From the NCBI RefSeq assembly GCF_017306585.1, contig NZ_JAFKIC010000109.1, forward strand, positions 1 to 64,000: 64,000 bases of DNA. Direction: 5' to 3'. The notes below the pieces were generated by a model that saw only the letters and a program-made list of their open reading frames with translations, did no database searches and had not been told where the DNA came from. Positions within the stretch are counted from its first letter, which is position 1; each line of letters starts with the position of its first letter. This DNA is from Mesorhizobium sp. Its GTDB lineage: Bacteria; Pseudomonadota; Alphaproteobacteria; Rhizobiales; Rhizobiaceae. Position numbers and translations under genes: made by a program. This document shows, piece by piece, positions 50,183-61,865 of the stretch.

Positions 50183-51349
50183 ATGACCACACCCGCGCCC
50201 AAGAAGTCGGTCGCGCTGTCCGGCGTCATCGCCGGCAACACGGCGCTTTGCACAGTGGGGCGAACCGGCAACGACCTGCACTATCGGGGCTATGACATTC
50301 TCGACATCGCCGAGACCTGCGAGTTCGAGGAGATCGCGCATCTCCTCGTGCATGGCACGCTGCCGACCCTGGTCGAACTCGCGGCCTACAAGGCCAGGCT
50401 CCGGGCGCTGCGCGGACTGCCGCAGGTGGTGAAGCGGACGCTGGAACTGCTGCCGGCCAGCACGCATCCGATGGACGTGATGCGCTCGGGCGTTTCGGCG
50501 CTGGGCTGCGCGCTGCCCGAGGCGTCCGACCACAACCATCCGGGAGCCCGCGACATCGCGGACCGGCTGTTGGCATCCTTGGGTTCGATGCTGCTCTACT
50601 GGCACCATTTCGCTCACAACGGCCGGCGCGTGGAGGTCGAGACCGACGACGAGACGATAGGCGGGCATTTCCTTCACCTGCTGCATGGCTCGGCGCCCAG
50701 GCCCTCGCATGTCAAGGCGATGCATGTCTCGCTCATCCTCTATGCGGAGCACGAGTTCAACGCCTCGACCTTCACCGCGCGCTCGATTGCCGGAACCGGC
50801 TCCGATTTCTATTCGGCGATCACCGGCGCGATCGGCGCGCTGCGTGGCCCAAAGCACGGCGGCGCCAACGAGGTGTCCTACGAAATCCAGAAGCGCTACG
50901 CCCATCCGGACGAGGCGGAGGCCGATATCAGGCGCCGCGTCGAGGCCCGGGAAGTGGTCATCGGCTTCGGCCATCCCGTCTATACGCTCGCCGATCCGCG
51001 CAACAGGGTGATCAAGACCGTGGCAAGGCAACTTTCGGTGGACGCGGGCTCGACCAGGATGTTCGACATCGCCGAGCGCATCGAGACGACCATGGCCGAC
51101 GCCAAGAAGATGTTCGCCAACCTCGACTGGTTCAGCGCCGTCTCCTACCATATGATGGGCGTTCCGACGGCGATGTTCACGCCGCTGTTCGTCATCTCGC
51201 GCATGTCCGGCTGGGCGGCGCATATCATCGAGCAGCGGCAGGACAACAAGATCATCCGTCCATCCGCCAACTATACCGGGCCGGACAATGTGGAGTTCGT
51301 GCCGATCGAACGCCGCGGGCGCGCCAATGCCGGCCAGAAGGCGGCCTGA
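50183..51349 (+). CDS. prpC: 2-methylcitrate synthase
   Basis: Condenses propionyl-CoA with oxaloacetate. It is a 388-residue member of the citrate synthase family, shorter than GltA and without its N-terminal extension. Key parts are [28 protein letters not shown], the [14 protein letters not shown] region with catalytic His, and [15 protein letters not shown] with the second His. The GRTG and GYDI sequence near the N-terminus is typical for PrpC. GGGGAGGA precedes the ATG. It follows prpD by 24 bp and precedes prpB by 9 bp. Confidence 0.94.
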   Translation: MTTPAPKKSVALSGVIAGNTALCTVGRTGNDLHYRGYDILDIAETCEFEEIAHLLVHGTLPTLVELAAYKARLRALRGLPQVVKRTLELLPASTHPMDVMRSGVSALGCALPEASDHNHPGARDIADRLLASLGSMLLYWHHFAHNGRRVEVETDDETIGGHFLHLLHGSAPRPSHVKAMHVSLILYAEHEFNASTFTARSIAGTGSDFYSAITGAIGALRGPKHGGANEVSYEIQKRYAHPDEAEADIRRRVEAREVVIGFGHPVYTLADPRNRVIKTVARQLSVDAGSTRMFDIAERIETTMADAKKMFANLDWFSAVSYHMMGVPTAMFTPLFVISRMSGWAAHIIEQRQDNKIIRPSANYTGPDNVEFVPIERRGRANAGQKAA

Positions 51350-51358
51350 GGAAAAGAC

Positions 51359-52279
51359 ATGCCCTATCTCGTAGCTTCCGACCTTCCCGAACAGCCTGCC
51401 GGCGAGCGCTTCCGGATGCTGGTCGAGCGTGGCGGGATCCTGCCGCTGCCCGGCGCGCATAATGGCATGGCCGGCCTGCAGGCGAAGGCGGCGGGCTTCG
51501 AGGCGCTCTACCTTTCGGGCGCGGCGATGACCGCGTCGATGGGACTGCCCGACCTCGGCATCATCACGGTCGACGAGGTGGCGTTCTTCATCCGCCAGAT
51601 CTCGCGCGCAAGCGGGCTGCCGCTGCTCGTCGACGGCGACACCGGCTACGGCGAGGCGCTCAACGTCATGCACATGGTGCGCAGCTTCGAGGATGCCGGC
51701 GCGGGCGCGGTGCACATAGAGGACCAGCTGCTGCCCAAGAAATGCGGCCATCTCAACGACAAGAAGTTGGCCGACGCCCACGACATGGCGGCCAAGGTCG
51801 CCGCCGCCGCCAGGGCGCGGCGCCATCTCTACCTGATCGCGCGCACCGATGCGGCGGCCAGCGAAGGGCTCGACGGCGCGGTGGCGCGTGCTCGGCTCTA
51901 CATCGAAGCCGGCGCCGACGCGATCTTCCCCGAGGCGCTCAATACGGCGGAGATGTTCCGGACCTTCGCCGCGCGCATGCCCGGCGTGCCGCTGCTGGCC
52001 AACATGACCGAGTTCGGCCGCACGCCGTTCTTCACCGCGTCGGAGTTCCAGGAGATGGGCTACCGCATGGTGATCTGGCCGGTTTCGTCGCTGCGCGTCG
52101 CCAACAAGGCGCAGGAGAGACTCTATACGGCGATCGCCCGCGACGGCGGCGCCCACCGCATGGTCGAGGCGATGCAGACCCGCGCTGAACTCTATGCGAC
52201 GATCGGCCTGCACGACTATGAGGCACTCGACCAGTCCATCGTGCAGACCATCATCCCGGAAGGCATGCCGCAGCGTTGA
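51359..52279 (+). CDS. prpB: 2-methylisocitrate lyase
   Basis: Splits 2-methylisocitrate into pyruvate and succinate. The 306-residue TIM barrel of the isocitrate lyase/PEP mutase superfamily shows [51 protein letters not shown] (with the catalytic KKCGH loop) and [16 protein letters not shown]. All active-site elements are intact. It completes the three cycle-specific enzymes with prpD and prpC. queH follows after 22 bp, so it is probably in the same transcript. Confidence 0.95.
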   Translation: MPYLVASDLPEQPAGERFRMLVERGGILPLPGAHNGMAGLQAKAAGFEALYLSGAAMTASMGLPDLGIITVDEVAFFIRQISRASGLPLLVDGDTGYGEALNVMHMVRSFEDAGAGAVHIEDQLLPKKCGHLNDKKLADAHDMAAKVAAAARARRHLYLIARTDAAASEGLDGAVARARLYIEAGADAIFPEALNTAEMFRTFAARMPGVPLLANMTEFGRTPFFTASEFQEMGYRMVIWPVSSLRVANKAQERLYTAIARDGGAHRMVEAMQTRAELYATIGLHDYEALDQSIVQTIIPEGMPQR

Positions 52280-52301
52280 AAAAGCTGCCGAAGACCGTTT
52301 C

Positions 52302-52964
52302 ATGACCGATTTCGAGCGGCCGATCCTCACCCCGCCGGATGGCCACCGCAAGGTGCTGCTGCATTCGTGTTGCGCGCCTTGTTCGGGTGAGGTCATGGAG
52401 GCGATGCTGGCGTCCGGCATCGACTACACGATCTTCTTCTACAACCCCAACATCCATCCCGAGCGTGAGTACCTGCTGCGCAAGGACGAGAATATCCGCT
52501 TCGCCGAAACGCACGGCGTCGGCTTTGTCGATGCCGATTACGACAAGGACAACTGGTTCGCACGCGCCAAGGGCATGGAATGGGAGCCGGAGAGGGGCAT
52601 CCGATGCACAATGTGCTTCGACATGCGGTTCGAGCGCACCGCGCTGCATGCGCATGAGCACGGCTTTCCGGTGATGACCAGTTCGCTGGGTATCTCGCGC
52701 TGGAAGAACATGCAGCAGATCAACGATTGCGGCCACCGTGCGGCCGCGCCCTACCAAGGGCTTGCCTATTGGGATTTCAACTGGCGCAAGGGCGGCGGCT
52801 CGGCGCGCATGATCGAGATCAGCAAGCGCGAGGAGTTCTACCAACAGGAATATTGCGGCTGCGTCTATTCGCTGCGCGACACCAACCTGCACCGGCGCCA
52901 GCAGGGGCGGGAGCCTATTGAACTCGGCAAGATGTTCTACAGCCGCGCCGAAGAGAAATCCTGA
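52302..52964 (+). CDS. queH: Epoxyqueuosine reductase QueH (cobalamin-independent)
   Basis: Last step of queuosine tRNA modification, reducing epoxyqueuosine. The 220-residue product is of the QueH (former DUF208) family: [16 protein letters not shown] near the N-terminus, [15 protein letters not shown] in the middle, [16 protein letters not shown], and the C-terminal [11 protein letters not shown]. These cysteines form the iron-sulfur and metal site. It is the non-B12 alternative to QueG, which needs cobalamin. The location 22 bp after prpB suggests co-transcription with the propionate genes, an unexpected pairing. Confidence 0.92.
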   Translation: MTDFERPILTPPDGHRKVLLHSCCAPCSGEVMEAMLASGIDYTIFFYNPNIHPEREYLLRKDENIRFAETHGVGFVDADYDKDNWFARAKGMEWEPERGIRCTMCFDMRFERTALHAHEHGFPVMTSSLGISRWKNMQQINDCGHRAAAPYQGLAYWDFNWRKGGGSARMIEISKREEFYQQEYCGCVYSLRDTNLHRRQQGREPIELGKMFYSRAEEKS

Positions 52965-53067
52965 CCGACGACCCGACCGCGCCGCTCCCGTTAAATCTGT
53001 CGACGCTGCGGCGGTCGCGGTTCGCGAGCGTCAGGCTGATCGATTGTCTTGCGGAAATCGTATGTTG

Positions 53068-53116
53068 ACATAAAGATGTCCTTATGTGATGGCTTATGGG
53101 AAGTCGCCATAAGGAC
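53068..53116 (+). promoter_or_regulatory. Operator-like half-sites in front of metH
   Basis: ACATAAAGAT at 53068-53077 is followed head-to-head by GTCCTTATGT (its near inverse, 8 of 10 match), and a third half-site CCATAAGGAC lies at 53107-53116. The third copy covers the metH ribosome binding site AAGGAC. The layout resembles sites of S-adenosylhomocysteine-responsive ArsR-type regulators (SahR) that control methionine-cycle genes in Proteobacteria; that link is from memory. No SAM or SAH riboswitch was recognised in the leader. Confidence 0.6.
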
Positions 53117-53121
53117 AAAAG

Positions 53122-56931
<3,810 letters not shown>

Positions 56932-57011
56932 GTACACCGCTCTGTCGTCTTTTGCTTCGGGCGGCGTCGCTTTCCTGTGAACCACGGGCGGGCTTCGATG
57001 GTTAGATAATC

Positions 57012-57200
57012 GGGCTTAAGGTGCCCGGCCGCGCGGCGGCGGGGATAATTGGGAAGCCGGTTCGATGCCGGCGCTGCCCCCGCAACGGTAGCGGAGTTCT
57101 GTCTCGGCGAATGCCACTGGGCGACAAGCCCGGGAAGGCGCCGGGACTTGTCCGGAAGGACGGCTCCGAAGCCCGGAAACCAGCCTCGAGCCTGTTGAAC
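57012..57200 (+). promoter_or_regulatory. Cobalamin riboswitch upstream of the Rieske gene
   Basis: Conserved blocks in order: AAGGTGCC at about 57018, GGGATAATTGGGAAGCCGGT at 57041-57060, B12 box GCGCTGCCCCCGCAACGGTA at 57071-57090, GCCACTGGG at about 57114, CCCGGGAAGGCGCC and the closing GCCCGGAAACCAGCC at 57171-57185. The rest of the leader (57201-57320) has a hairpin TGATCGC-GGTGG-GCGGTCA at 57206-57224 and a Shine-Dalgarno hairpin. The 56932-57011 stretch after metH shows nothing else I recognise. Confidence 0.95.
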
Positions 57201-57297
57201 TCGACTGATCGCGGTGGGCGGTCAAGGAGGCGGAAGTGCTCGGGCATGGGTCTATCGACCAAGCACCCGTGCCTTCAACCCTCTCCGCCACCGCGCA

Positions 57298-57315
57298 GTC
57301 CTTGAGCGCGAGGAC
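57298..57315 (+). promoter_or_regulatory. Shine-Dalgarno sequestering hairpin, Rieske leader
   Basis: GTCCT at 57298-57302 pairs with AGGAC at 57311-57315, which is the ribosome binding site six bases before the GTG start at 57321. The same arrangement occurs in the sister leader at 58961-58977. It is the probable translational output of the riboswitch. Confidence 0.65.
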
Positions 57316-57320
57316 GGAAC

Positions 57321-58556
57321 GTGGACGTACGCACCGACATGCTGAGCCGGCTTGGGAACCGCAGCCCCGGCTTCACCCTGGAGCAGCCTTTTTACATCGA
57401 CCCCGAATACTTCAAGGTTGACATGGAGCTGATCTGGTATCGCGACTGGCTGTTCGTCGGCCATGACTGCGAGATCGCCAAACCCGGCAGCTTCTTCACC
57501 GTCCAGGTTGGCGACTATCCCATCGTGATCGTGCGCGACCAGAAGGGCGACATCAATGCGTTCCACAATTCCTGTCGCCATCGCGGCAGCCGTGTCTGCA
57601 CGGCCGACAAGGGGCAGGCGGCAAAGCTCGTCTGTCCTTACCACCAATGGACCTACGAACTGGACGGCAAGCTGCTGTTCGCCAGACAGATGGCCGACGG
57701 CTTCGACAAGAGCCAGTTCGGGCTGAAGCCGGTCGCCTGCGAAAGCGTCGGCGGCTACATCTTCATCTGCCTGGCGAAGGAGCCTTCGGATTTCGCGCCG
57801 ACGCGGGCGGCCCTGGGACCTTATCTCACGCCGCATCGGCTGAGCGAGGCCAAGGTCGCCTTCGAGAGCACGATCATCGAGAAAGGCAACTGGAAGCTGG
57901 TCTGGGAAAACAACCGCGAGTGCTATCACTGCGCGGCCAATCACCCGGAACTGTGCAAGACCTTGTCCGAGGCGCCGGGCCTCGTCGGCATCGATGGCGA
58001 TCCTGAAATGATCGAGCATTGGGACGCATGCGAAGCCGTAGGCCTGCCGAGCAGGTTCCACATCGATCCGGCCGGCCAGTATCGCGCCACGCGCGCGCCG
58101 CTGCTGCGCGATGCGCTGAGCTACACCTTGACCGGAAGGCGCGCGGTCAGGAAAAACCTCTCCGACAGCGTGCCGCTCGAGCGGATCGGCTCGTTGATGC
58201 TGTTCCACTATCCCAACACATGGAACCATGTTCTCGTCGACCAGGCGGTCTCTTTCCGGGTCATCCCGATCAGCGCCACCGAGACCGCGGTGACGACCAA
58301 GTGGCTGGTGCACAAGGATGCGGTCGAGGGCGTCGACTACGACCTCGAGGAACTCATCCATGTCTGGCAGGAAACCAACGACCAGGACCGCCGCATCGTC
58401 GAGGAAAATGCTTTCGGCATCCACTCGCCAGCCTATGAGCCCGGTCCCTATTCGGCGGTGCATGAAGAGGGGCCGATGCAGTTCGTCGACTGGTATGCGC
58501 GGTTCATCGGGCCAAGGCTGGAGGACCGCAATTTGGGCCTGCGCAACGTCGCCTGA
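57321..58556 (+). CDS. Rieske oxygenase alpha subunit, GbcA-like, riboswitch-controlled
   Basis: Oxygenase of 411 residues with a GTG start. The Rieske cluster motif is C85-R-H87 ... C105-P-Y-H108, and the iron site region is NRECYHCAANHPELC, as in quaternary-ammonium demethylases (GbcA, Stc2). It is a paralogue of the gene at 45606. It is preceded by a cobalamin riboswitch and followed by a second one with BHMT and formaldehyde dehydrogenase genes. In glycine betaine breakdown GbcA releases formaldehyde, which the FdhA-like enzyme could oxidise, so betaine or a related methylated amine is the leading substrate. No reductase gene is present here. Confidence 0.88.
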   Translation: MDVRTDMLSRLGNRSPGFTLEQPFYIDPEYFKVDMELIWYRDWLFVGHDCEIAKPGSFFTVQVGDYPIVIVRDQKGDINAFHNSCRHRGSRVCTADKGQAAKLVCPYHQWTYELDGKLLFARQMADGFDKSQFGLKPVACESVGGYIFICLAKEPSDFAPTRAALGPYLTPHRLSEAKVAFESTIIEKGNWKLVWENNRECYHCAANHPELCKTLSEAPGLVGIDGDPEMIEHWDACEAVGLPSRFHIDPAGQYRATRAPLLRDALSYTLTGRRAVRKNLSDSVPLERIGSLMLFHYPNTWNHVLVDQAVSFRVIPISATETAVTTKWLVHKDAVEGVDYDLEELIHVWQETNDQDRRIVEENAFGIHSPAYEPGPYSAVHEEGPMQFVDWYARFIGPRLEDRNLGLRNVA

Positions 58557-58676
58557 CGGCTCGGCCTGATCCAGCGGCAGAGGTTTGCTGGACCAACGGG
58601 CCAATTGTCGTCTTTGCGTTTGGCCAATGTCGTTTTCGTATGGACGGCAGCCGGACCCCGGTGATTAGATCGCCAT

Positions 58677-58866
58677 GTTCAAGGTGCCCTTCGGCTGTCC
58701 GGCCGGAGGGATAATTGGGAAGCCGGTGAGAATCCGGCGCTGCCCCCGCAACGGTAGCGAAGCTTACGTTTCGACTTATGCCACTGGGTCCGAAAGCCCG
58801 GGAAGGTGTCGAAACGGGTCCGCAAGGACGGCTTCGGAGCCCGGAAACCAGCCTCGAACGAATTGG
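58677..58866 (+). promoter_or_regulatory. Cobalamin riboswitch upstream of the 99-aa gene and BHMT
   Basis: Conserved blocks in order: AAGGTGCCC at 58681, GGGATAATTGGGAAGCCGGT at 58708-58727, B12 box GCGCTGCCCCCGCAACGGTA at 58737-58756, GCCACTGGG at about 58780, CCGGGAAGGTGTC, and GCCCGGAAACCAGCC at about 58839-58853. It is very similar to the riboswitch at 57012, including 30 identical bases just after the aptamer (58866-58895). The untranslated leader then continues to 58981. Confidence 0.96.
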
Positions 58867-58960
58867 AACTCGACTGATCGCGGTGGGCGGTCAAGAGGCA
58901 GATGCGGATCGGCCGAAAGGCCGACAGGTCCGTGGCTTTCCTCCATCACCACCAGGTTCA

Positions 58961-58977
58961 GTCCTTGGCAGAAGGAC
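58961..58977 (+). promoter_or_regulatory. Shine-Dalgarno sequestering hairpin, BHMT operon leader
   Basis: GTCCTT at 58961-58966, loop GGCAG, AAGGAC at 58972-58977. The right arm is the ribosome binding site of the gene starting at 58982. It is the counterpart of the hairpin at 57298-57315. Confidence 0.68.
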
Positions 58978-58981
58978 GAAC

Positions 58982-59281
58982 ATGGATTCGTACAATGAAG
59001 TATCCGGGCTCGCCCCCGGCAGGCCGGGCGCCCAGCACGAGCCACGCAAGCGCGATCCGGCGACGATGGCCGCCGTTTCACCCTTGCCTCCACCGGAAGA
59101 GGTTTTCGCCGATTGGCTGCTGTCGGTGCCGCATGACGCCGATCTGGCGCACGCGGCGAGATGCCAGATCGATCTCATCGACCGACGCCTTTCGCTGCAT
59201 CCCGACGTGCAGGTGTTGCGCACGCTGCTTGCCGCCGTTGCCGGCACCAGCGTCCGGGCCGCACCCGTAACCAACCTCTGA
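58982..59281 (+). CDS. Unknown 99-residue protein in the B12-riboswitch operon
   Basis: I do not recognise this protein. The first 35 residues are Pro/Arg/Gly-rich and probably disordered (GLAPGRPGAQHEPRKRD). The remainder looks like a compact helical domain: PPEEVFADWLLSVPHDADLA, then AARCQIDLIDRRLSLHPDVQ, then LRTLLAAVAGTS. There is one cysteine, no signal peptide and no membrane span. The start at 58982 has AAGGAC five bases upstream, inside a conserved hairpin. It is the first gene behind a cobalamin riboswitch and 29 bp before BHMT, so it probably acts with BHMT or in the response to low B12. The longer frame to 58778 lies within the riboswitch and is rejected. Confidence 0.75.
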   Translation: MDSYNEVSGLAPGRPGAQHEPRKRDPATMAAVSPLPPPEEVFADWLLSVPHDADLAHAARCQIDLIDRRLSLHPDVQVLRTLLAAVAGTSVRAAPVTNL

Positions 59282-59310
59282 AGTCCCGCATTCTGAAAAA
59301 GGAATATCCA

Positions 59311-60372
59311 ATGTCTGCCAAATCACCCATCCCGGCAAAGCGCGGCCTGCTCGAACGCCTCGACACCGACGCCGTCATCTGCGCCGAGGGCTATCTGTTC
59401 GAACTCGAACGCCGTGGCTATCTCCAGGCCGGGCCGTTCGTGCCCGAGGTCGTCATCGAGCATCCCGAAGCCGTGACGCGCCTGCACGAGGACTTCGTCC
59501 ATGCCGGCTCGGAAGTCGTCGAGGCTTTCACCTATTACGCGCACCGCCAGAAGCTGAAAGTGATCGGCCGCGAGGACATCCTCGAGAAGATCAATCGCCA
59601 GGCGCTGCGCATCGCCAAGGATGTGGCGGACCGCGTTGGCGACCTGATGGCCGGCAACATCTGCAACACCAATGCCTATGAAGCCACGGACAAGAAGACC
59701 CATGATGCCGTGCGCGCCATGTTCGAGGAACAGATCGGCTGGGCAGTGGAGGAGGGCGCCGACTTCCTGATCGCCGAGACCATCGACTGGTATGGCGAGG
59801 CCGAGATCGCTCTCGACGTGATGAAGAAGACCGGTCTGCCGACCGTGGTCACGCTTTCGGTCCACCGCGAGGAGAAGATGTTCGATGGCGTCTCCGTCGT
59901 CGATGCCTGCAAGCGGCTGGAGGCCGCCGGCGCCGATGTGGTCGGGTTGAACTGCCAGCGCGGACCGAAGACGCTAATGCCGGTGGTGCGCAAGGTGCGC
60001 GATGCCGTGTCCTGCCATGTCGCCTCGCTGCCGGTGCCCTACCGCACGACCGAAGCGGAGCCTACCTTCCAGTCTCTGACCGACCGCGCCTGCTCCTGCA
60101 TTCCCGGCAACCGGCCTTTCCCGACCGCGCTCGATCCGTTCACCTGCAATCGCTACGAATGCGCCGAATATGCCCGCGAAGCCTACGATATGGGCGTGCG
60201 CTACATCGGGCTCTGCTGCGGAGCGGCACCCCATCATATCCGCGCGGTCGCCGAGGCACTGGGCCGCACCGTTCCGGGAAGCCGTTATTCGCCCGACATG
60301 TCGAAGCACGCTTTCTTCGGCAGTGATGCGGCGATCCCGGACGCATACAAGGGCCGCCGCGTCGATATCTGA
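59311..60372 (+). CDS. Betaine-homocysteine S-methyltransferase
   Basis: Zn-dependent homocysteine methyltransferase of 353 residues, predicted to use glycine betaine as methyl donor and yield methionine and dimethylglycine. The zinc ligands are C215 (LNCQRGPKT) and C302-C303 (GLCCGAAPHHIRA), spaced as in human BHMT (217, 299, 300). The N-terminus GLLERLDTDAVICAEGYLFELERRGYL matches the BHMT opening. It carries no cobalamin domain, so it makes methionine without B12, which fits the riboswitch control upstream. Dimethylglycine- or S-methylmethionine-using relatives remain possible. A 139-bp gap separates it from the fdhA-like gene. Confidence 0.88.
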   Translation: MSAKSPIPAKRGLLERLDTDAVICAEGYLFELERRGYLQAGPFVPEVVIEHPEAVTRLHEDFVHAGSEVVEAFTYYAHRQKLKVIGREDILEKINRQALRIAKDVADRVGDLMAGNICNTNAYEATDKKTHDAVRAMFEEQIGWAVEEGADFLIAETIDWYGEAEIALDVMKKTGLPTVVTLSVHREEKMFDGVSVVDACKRLEAAGADVVGLNCQRGPKTLMPVVRKVRDAVSCHVASLPVPYRTTEAEPTFQSLTDRACSCIPGNRPFPTALDPFTCNRYECAEYAREAYDMGVRYIGLCCGAAPHHIRAVAEALGRTVPGSRYSPDMSKHAFFGSDAAIPDAYKGRRVDI

Positions 60373-60511
60373 ATGCGCTTCGTGCCCGGCCGATCGCGAT
60401 GGAGACGGGAGTAGCGTCGCATCGGCTGGCATCACGGGAAACAGTTGCACCTGAACAAGCAGCCCGGCGGCGGACCGCCGGGCGGGAAGTCAACAGCAAG
60501 GGAGGAAGTCC

Positions 60512-61702
60512 ATGAGCAGGAACAGAGGCGTGGTCTATGTCGGACCGGGCAAGGTGGAGGTGCGCGACATTCCGGATCCGGTTTTCGCGGCGCCGGACGG
60601 GCGCAAGATCGAGCATGCCGTGATCCTGAAAGTGATCTCCACCAATATCTGCGGCTCCGACCAGCACATGGTGCGCGGCCGCACCACGGCCGAACCCGGC
60701 CTGGTGCTCGGCCATGAGATCACCGGCGAAATCATCGAGAAAGGCAGCGATGTCGAGATGCTCGAGGTCGGCGACATCGTGTCGGTGCCCTTCAACGTCG
60801 CTTGCGGCCGCTGCCGCTGCTGCAAGGCGCAGGACACCGGCGTGTGCCTCACCGTCAACCCGGCGCGTGCCGGCGGCGCCTATGGTTATGTCGACATGGG
60901 AGGCTGGATCGGCGGTCAGGCCCGCTACGTGACGGTTCCCTATGCCGATTTCAACCTGCTCAGGTTCCGCGACCGTGACCGGGCGATGGAGAAGATCCGC
61001 GACCTCACCATGCTTTCAGACATCCTGCCGACCGGCTTCCATGGCGCGGTGAAGGCCGGCGTTGGGGTGGGGTCCACCGTTTATGTCGCGGGCGCTGGCC
61101 CGGTCGGTCTTGCCGCCGCCGCCTCTGCGCGCATTCTTGGCGCTGCGGTGGTCATGATCGGCGACTTCAACAAGGAGCGTCTGGCGCATGCGGGCAAGGT
61201 CGGCTTCGAGCCGATCGATCTTTCCGCCAGTGACCGTCTAGGCGACATGATCGCCGAGGTGACGGGTAGCAACGAAGTCGACTGCGCAATCGACGCGGTC
61301 GGCTTCGAGGCGCGCGGCCATAGCGGCGGCGAACAGCCGGCCGTTGTGCTCAACCAGATGATGGAGATCACCCGTCCGGCGGGCTCGATCGGCATTCCCG
61401 GCCTCTATGTGACGGAGGATCCCGGCGCGGTCGACAATGCCGCCAAGCACGGCAATCTGTCGGTGCGTTTCGGCCTCGGCTGGGCGAAGGCACAGTCGTT
61501 CCATACCGGGCAGACTCCCGTCGTGAAATACCATCGCCAGCTGATGCAGGCGATCCTGCACGACCGCTTGCCGATAGCCGACATCGTCAACGCCAAGGTG
61601 ATCAGCCTGGAAGAGGCGGTGCAGGGCTATGAGAGTTTCGACCAGGGCGCCGCACGCAAATTCGTGCTCGACCCACACGGCGACATCCTGAACGCTGCCT
61701 GA
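60512..61702 (+). CDS. fdhA: Zn-dependent formaldehyde dehydrogenase (glutathione-independent)
   Basis: Medium-chain dehydrogenase of 396 residues. Catalytic zinc region NICGSDQHMVRGRT and GHEITGE, structural zinc cysteines CGRCRCCKAQDTGVC, and the nucleotide-binding AGAGPVGLAAAASARILGA are all present. The N-terminal VYVGPGKVEVRDIPDP and the inserted region are those of Pseudomonas-type FdhA, which oxidises formaldehyde to formate with bound NAD. AGGGAGGA precedes the ATG. In betaine breakdown clusters fdhA removes the formaldehyde released by demethylases, consistent with the Rieske and BHMT genes here. Confidence 0.9.
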   Translation: MSRNRGVVYVGPGKVEVRDIPDPVFAAPDGRKIEHAVILKVISTNICGSDQHMVRGRTTAEPGLVLGHEITGEIIEKGSDVEMLEVGDIVSVPFNVACGRCRCCKAQDTGVCLTVNPARAGGAYGYVDMGGWIGGQARYVTVPYADFNLLRFRDRDRAMEKIRDLTMLSDILPTGFHGAVKAGVGVGSTVYVAGAGPVGLAAAASARILGAAVVMIGDFNKERLAHAGKVGFEPIDLSASDRLGDMIAEVTGSNEVDCAIDAVGFEARGHSGGEQPAVVLNQMMEITRPAGSIGIPGLYVTEDPGAVDNAAKHGNLSVRFGLGWAKAQSFHTGQTPVVKYHRQLMQAILHDRLPIADIVNAKVISLEEAVQGYESFDQGAARKFVLDPHGDILNAA

Positions 61703-61716
61703 CGGCCCGCGTCCTG

Positions 61717-61814
61717 GAGCGGTTCAGCGTTTGATAGAATCGCTGACCCGCTCTAACTATCTGTTTTTACGCAATTCCGGACGCAAAACCGCTTCGCACT
61801 TTTGCTGGAATTGC
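61717..61814. repeat. Composite palindromic repeat element
   Basis: Two adjacent hairpins. The first has 13-base arms, GAGCGGTTCAGCG (61717-61729) and CGCTGACCCGCTC (61741-61753), with one mismatch. The second pairs GCAATTCC plus GCAAAA (from 61771) with TTTTGC plus GGAATTGC (ending 61814). From memory, the second is very like a dispersed element seen in many Mesorhizobium intergenic regions. It lies between the convergent fdhA and metE genes. A further 9-bp inverted repeat (GTGCCGCCA / TGGCGGCAC) is at 61831-61857 just beyond the metE stop. Confidence 0.75.
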
Positions 61815-61865
61815 TTTGGCCGAGGTAACGGTGCCGCCAACTATCTGCTGGCGGCACCTGACCGA

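Noticed and set aside
50183-51349. Second copy of housekeeping citrate synthase
   Set aside because: The shorter length, missing N-terminal domain, and position between prpD and prpB indicate 2-methylcitrate synthase.
52965-53121. SAM-II or SAH riboswitch in front of metH
   Set aside because: The 157-bp leader lacks the conserved blocks of either class; short inverted half-sites explain the structure better.
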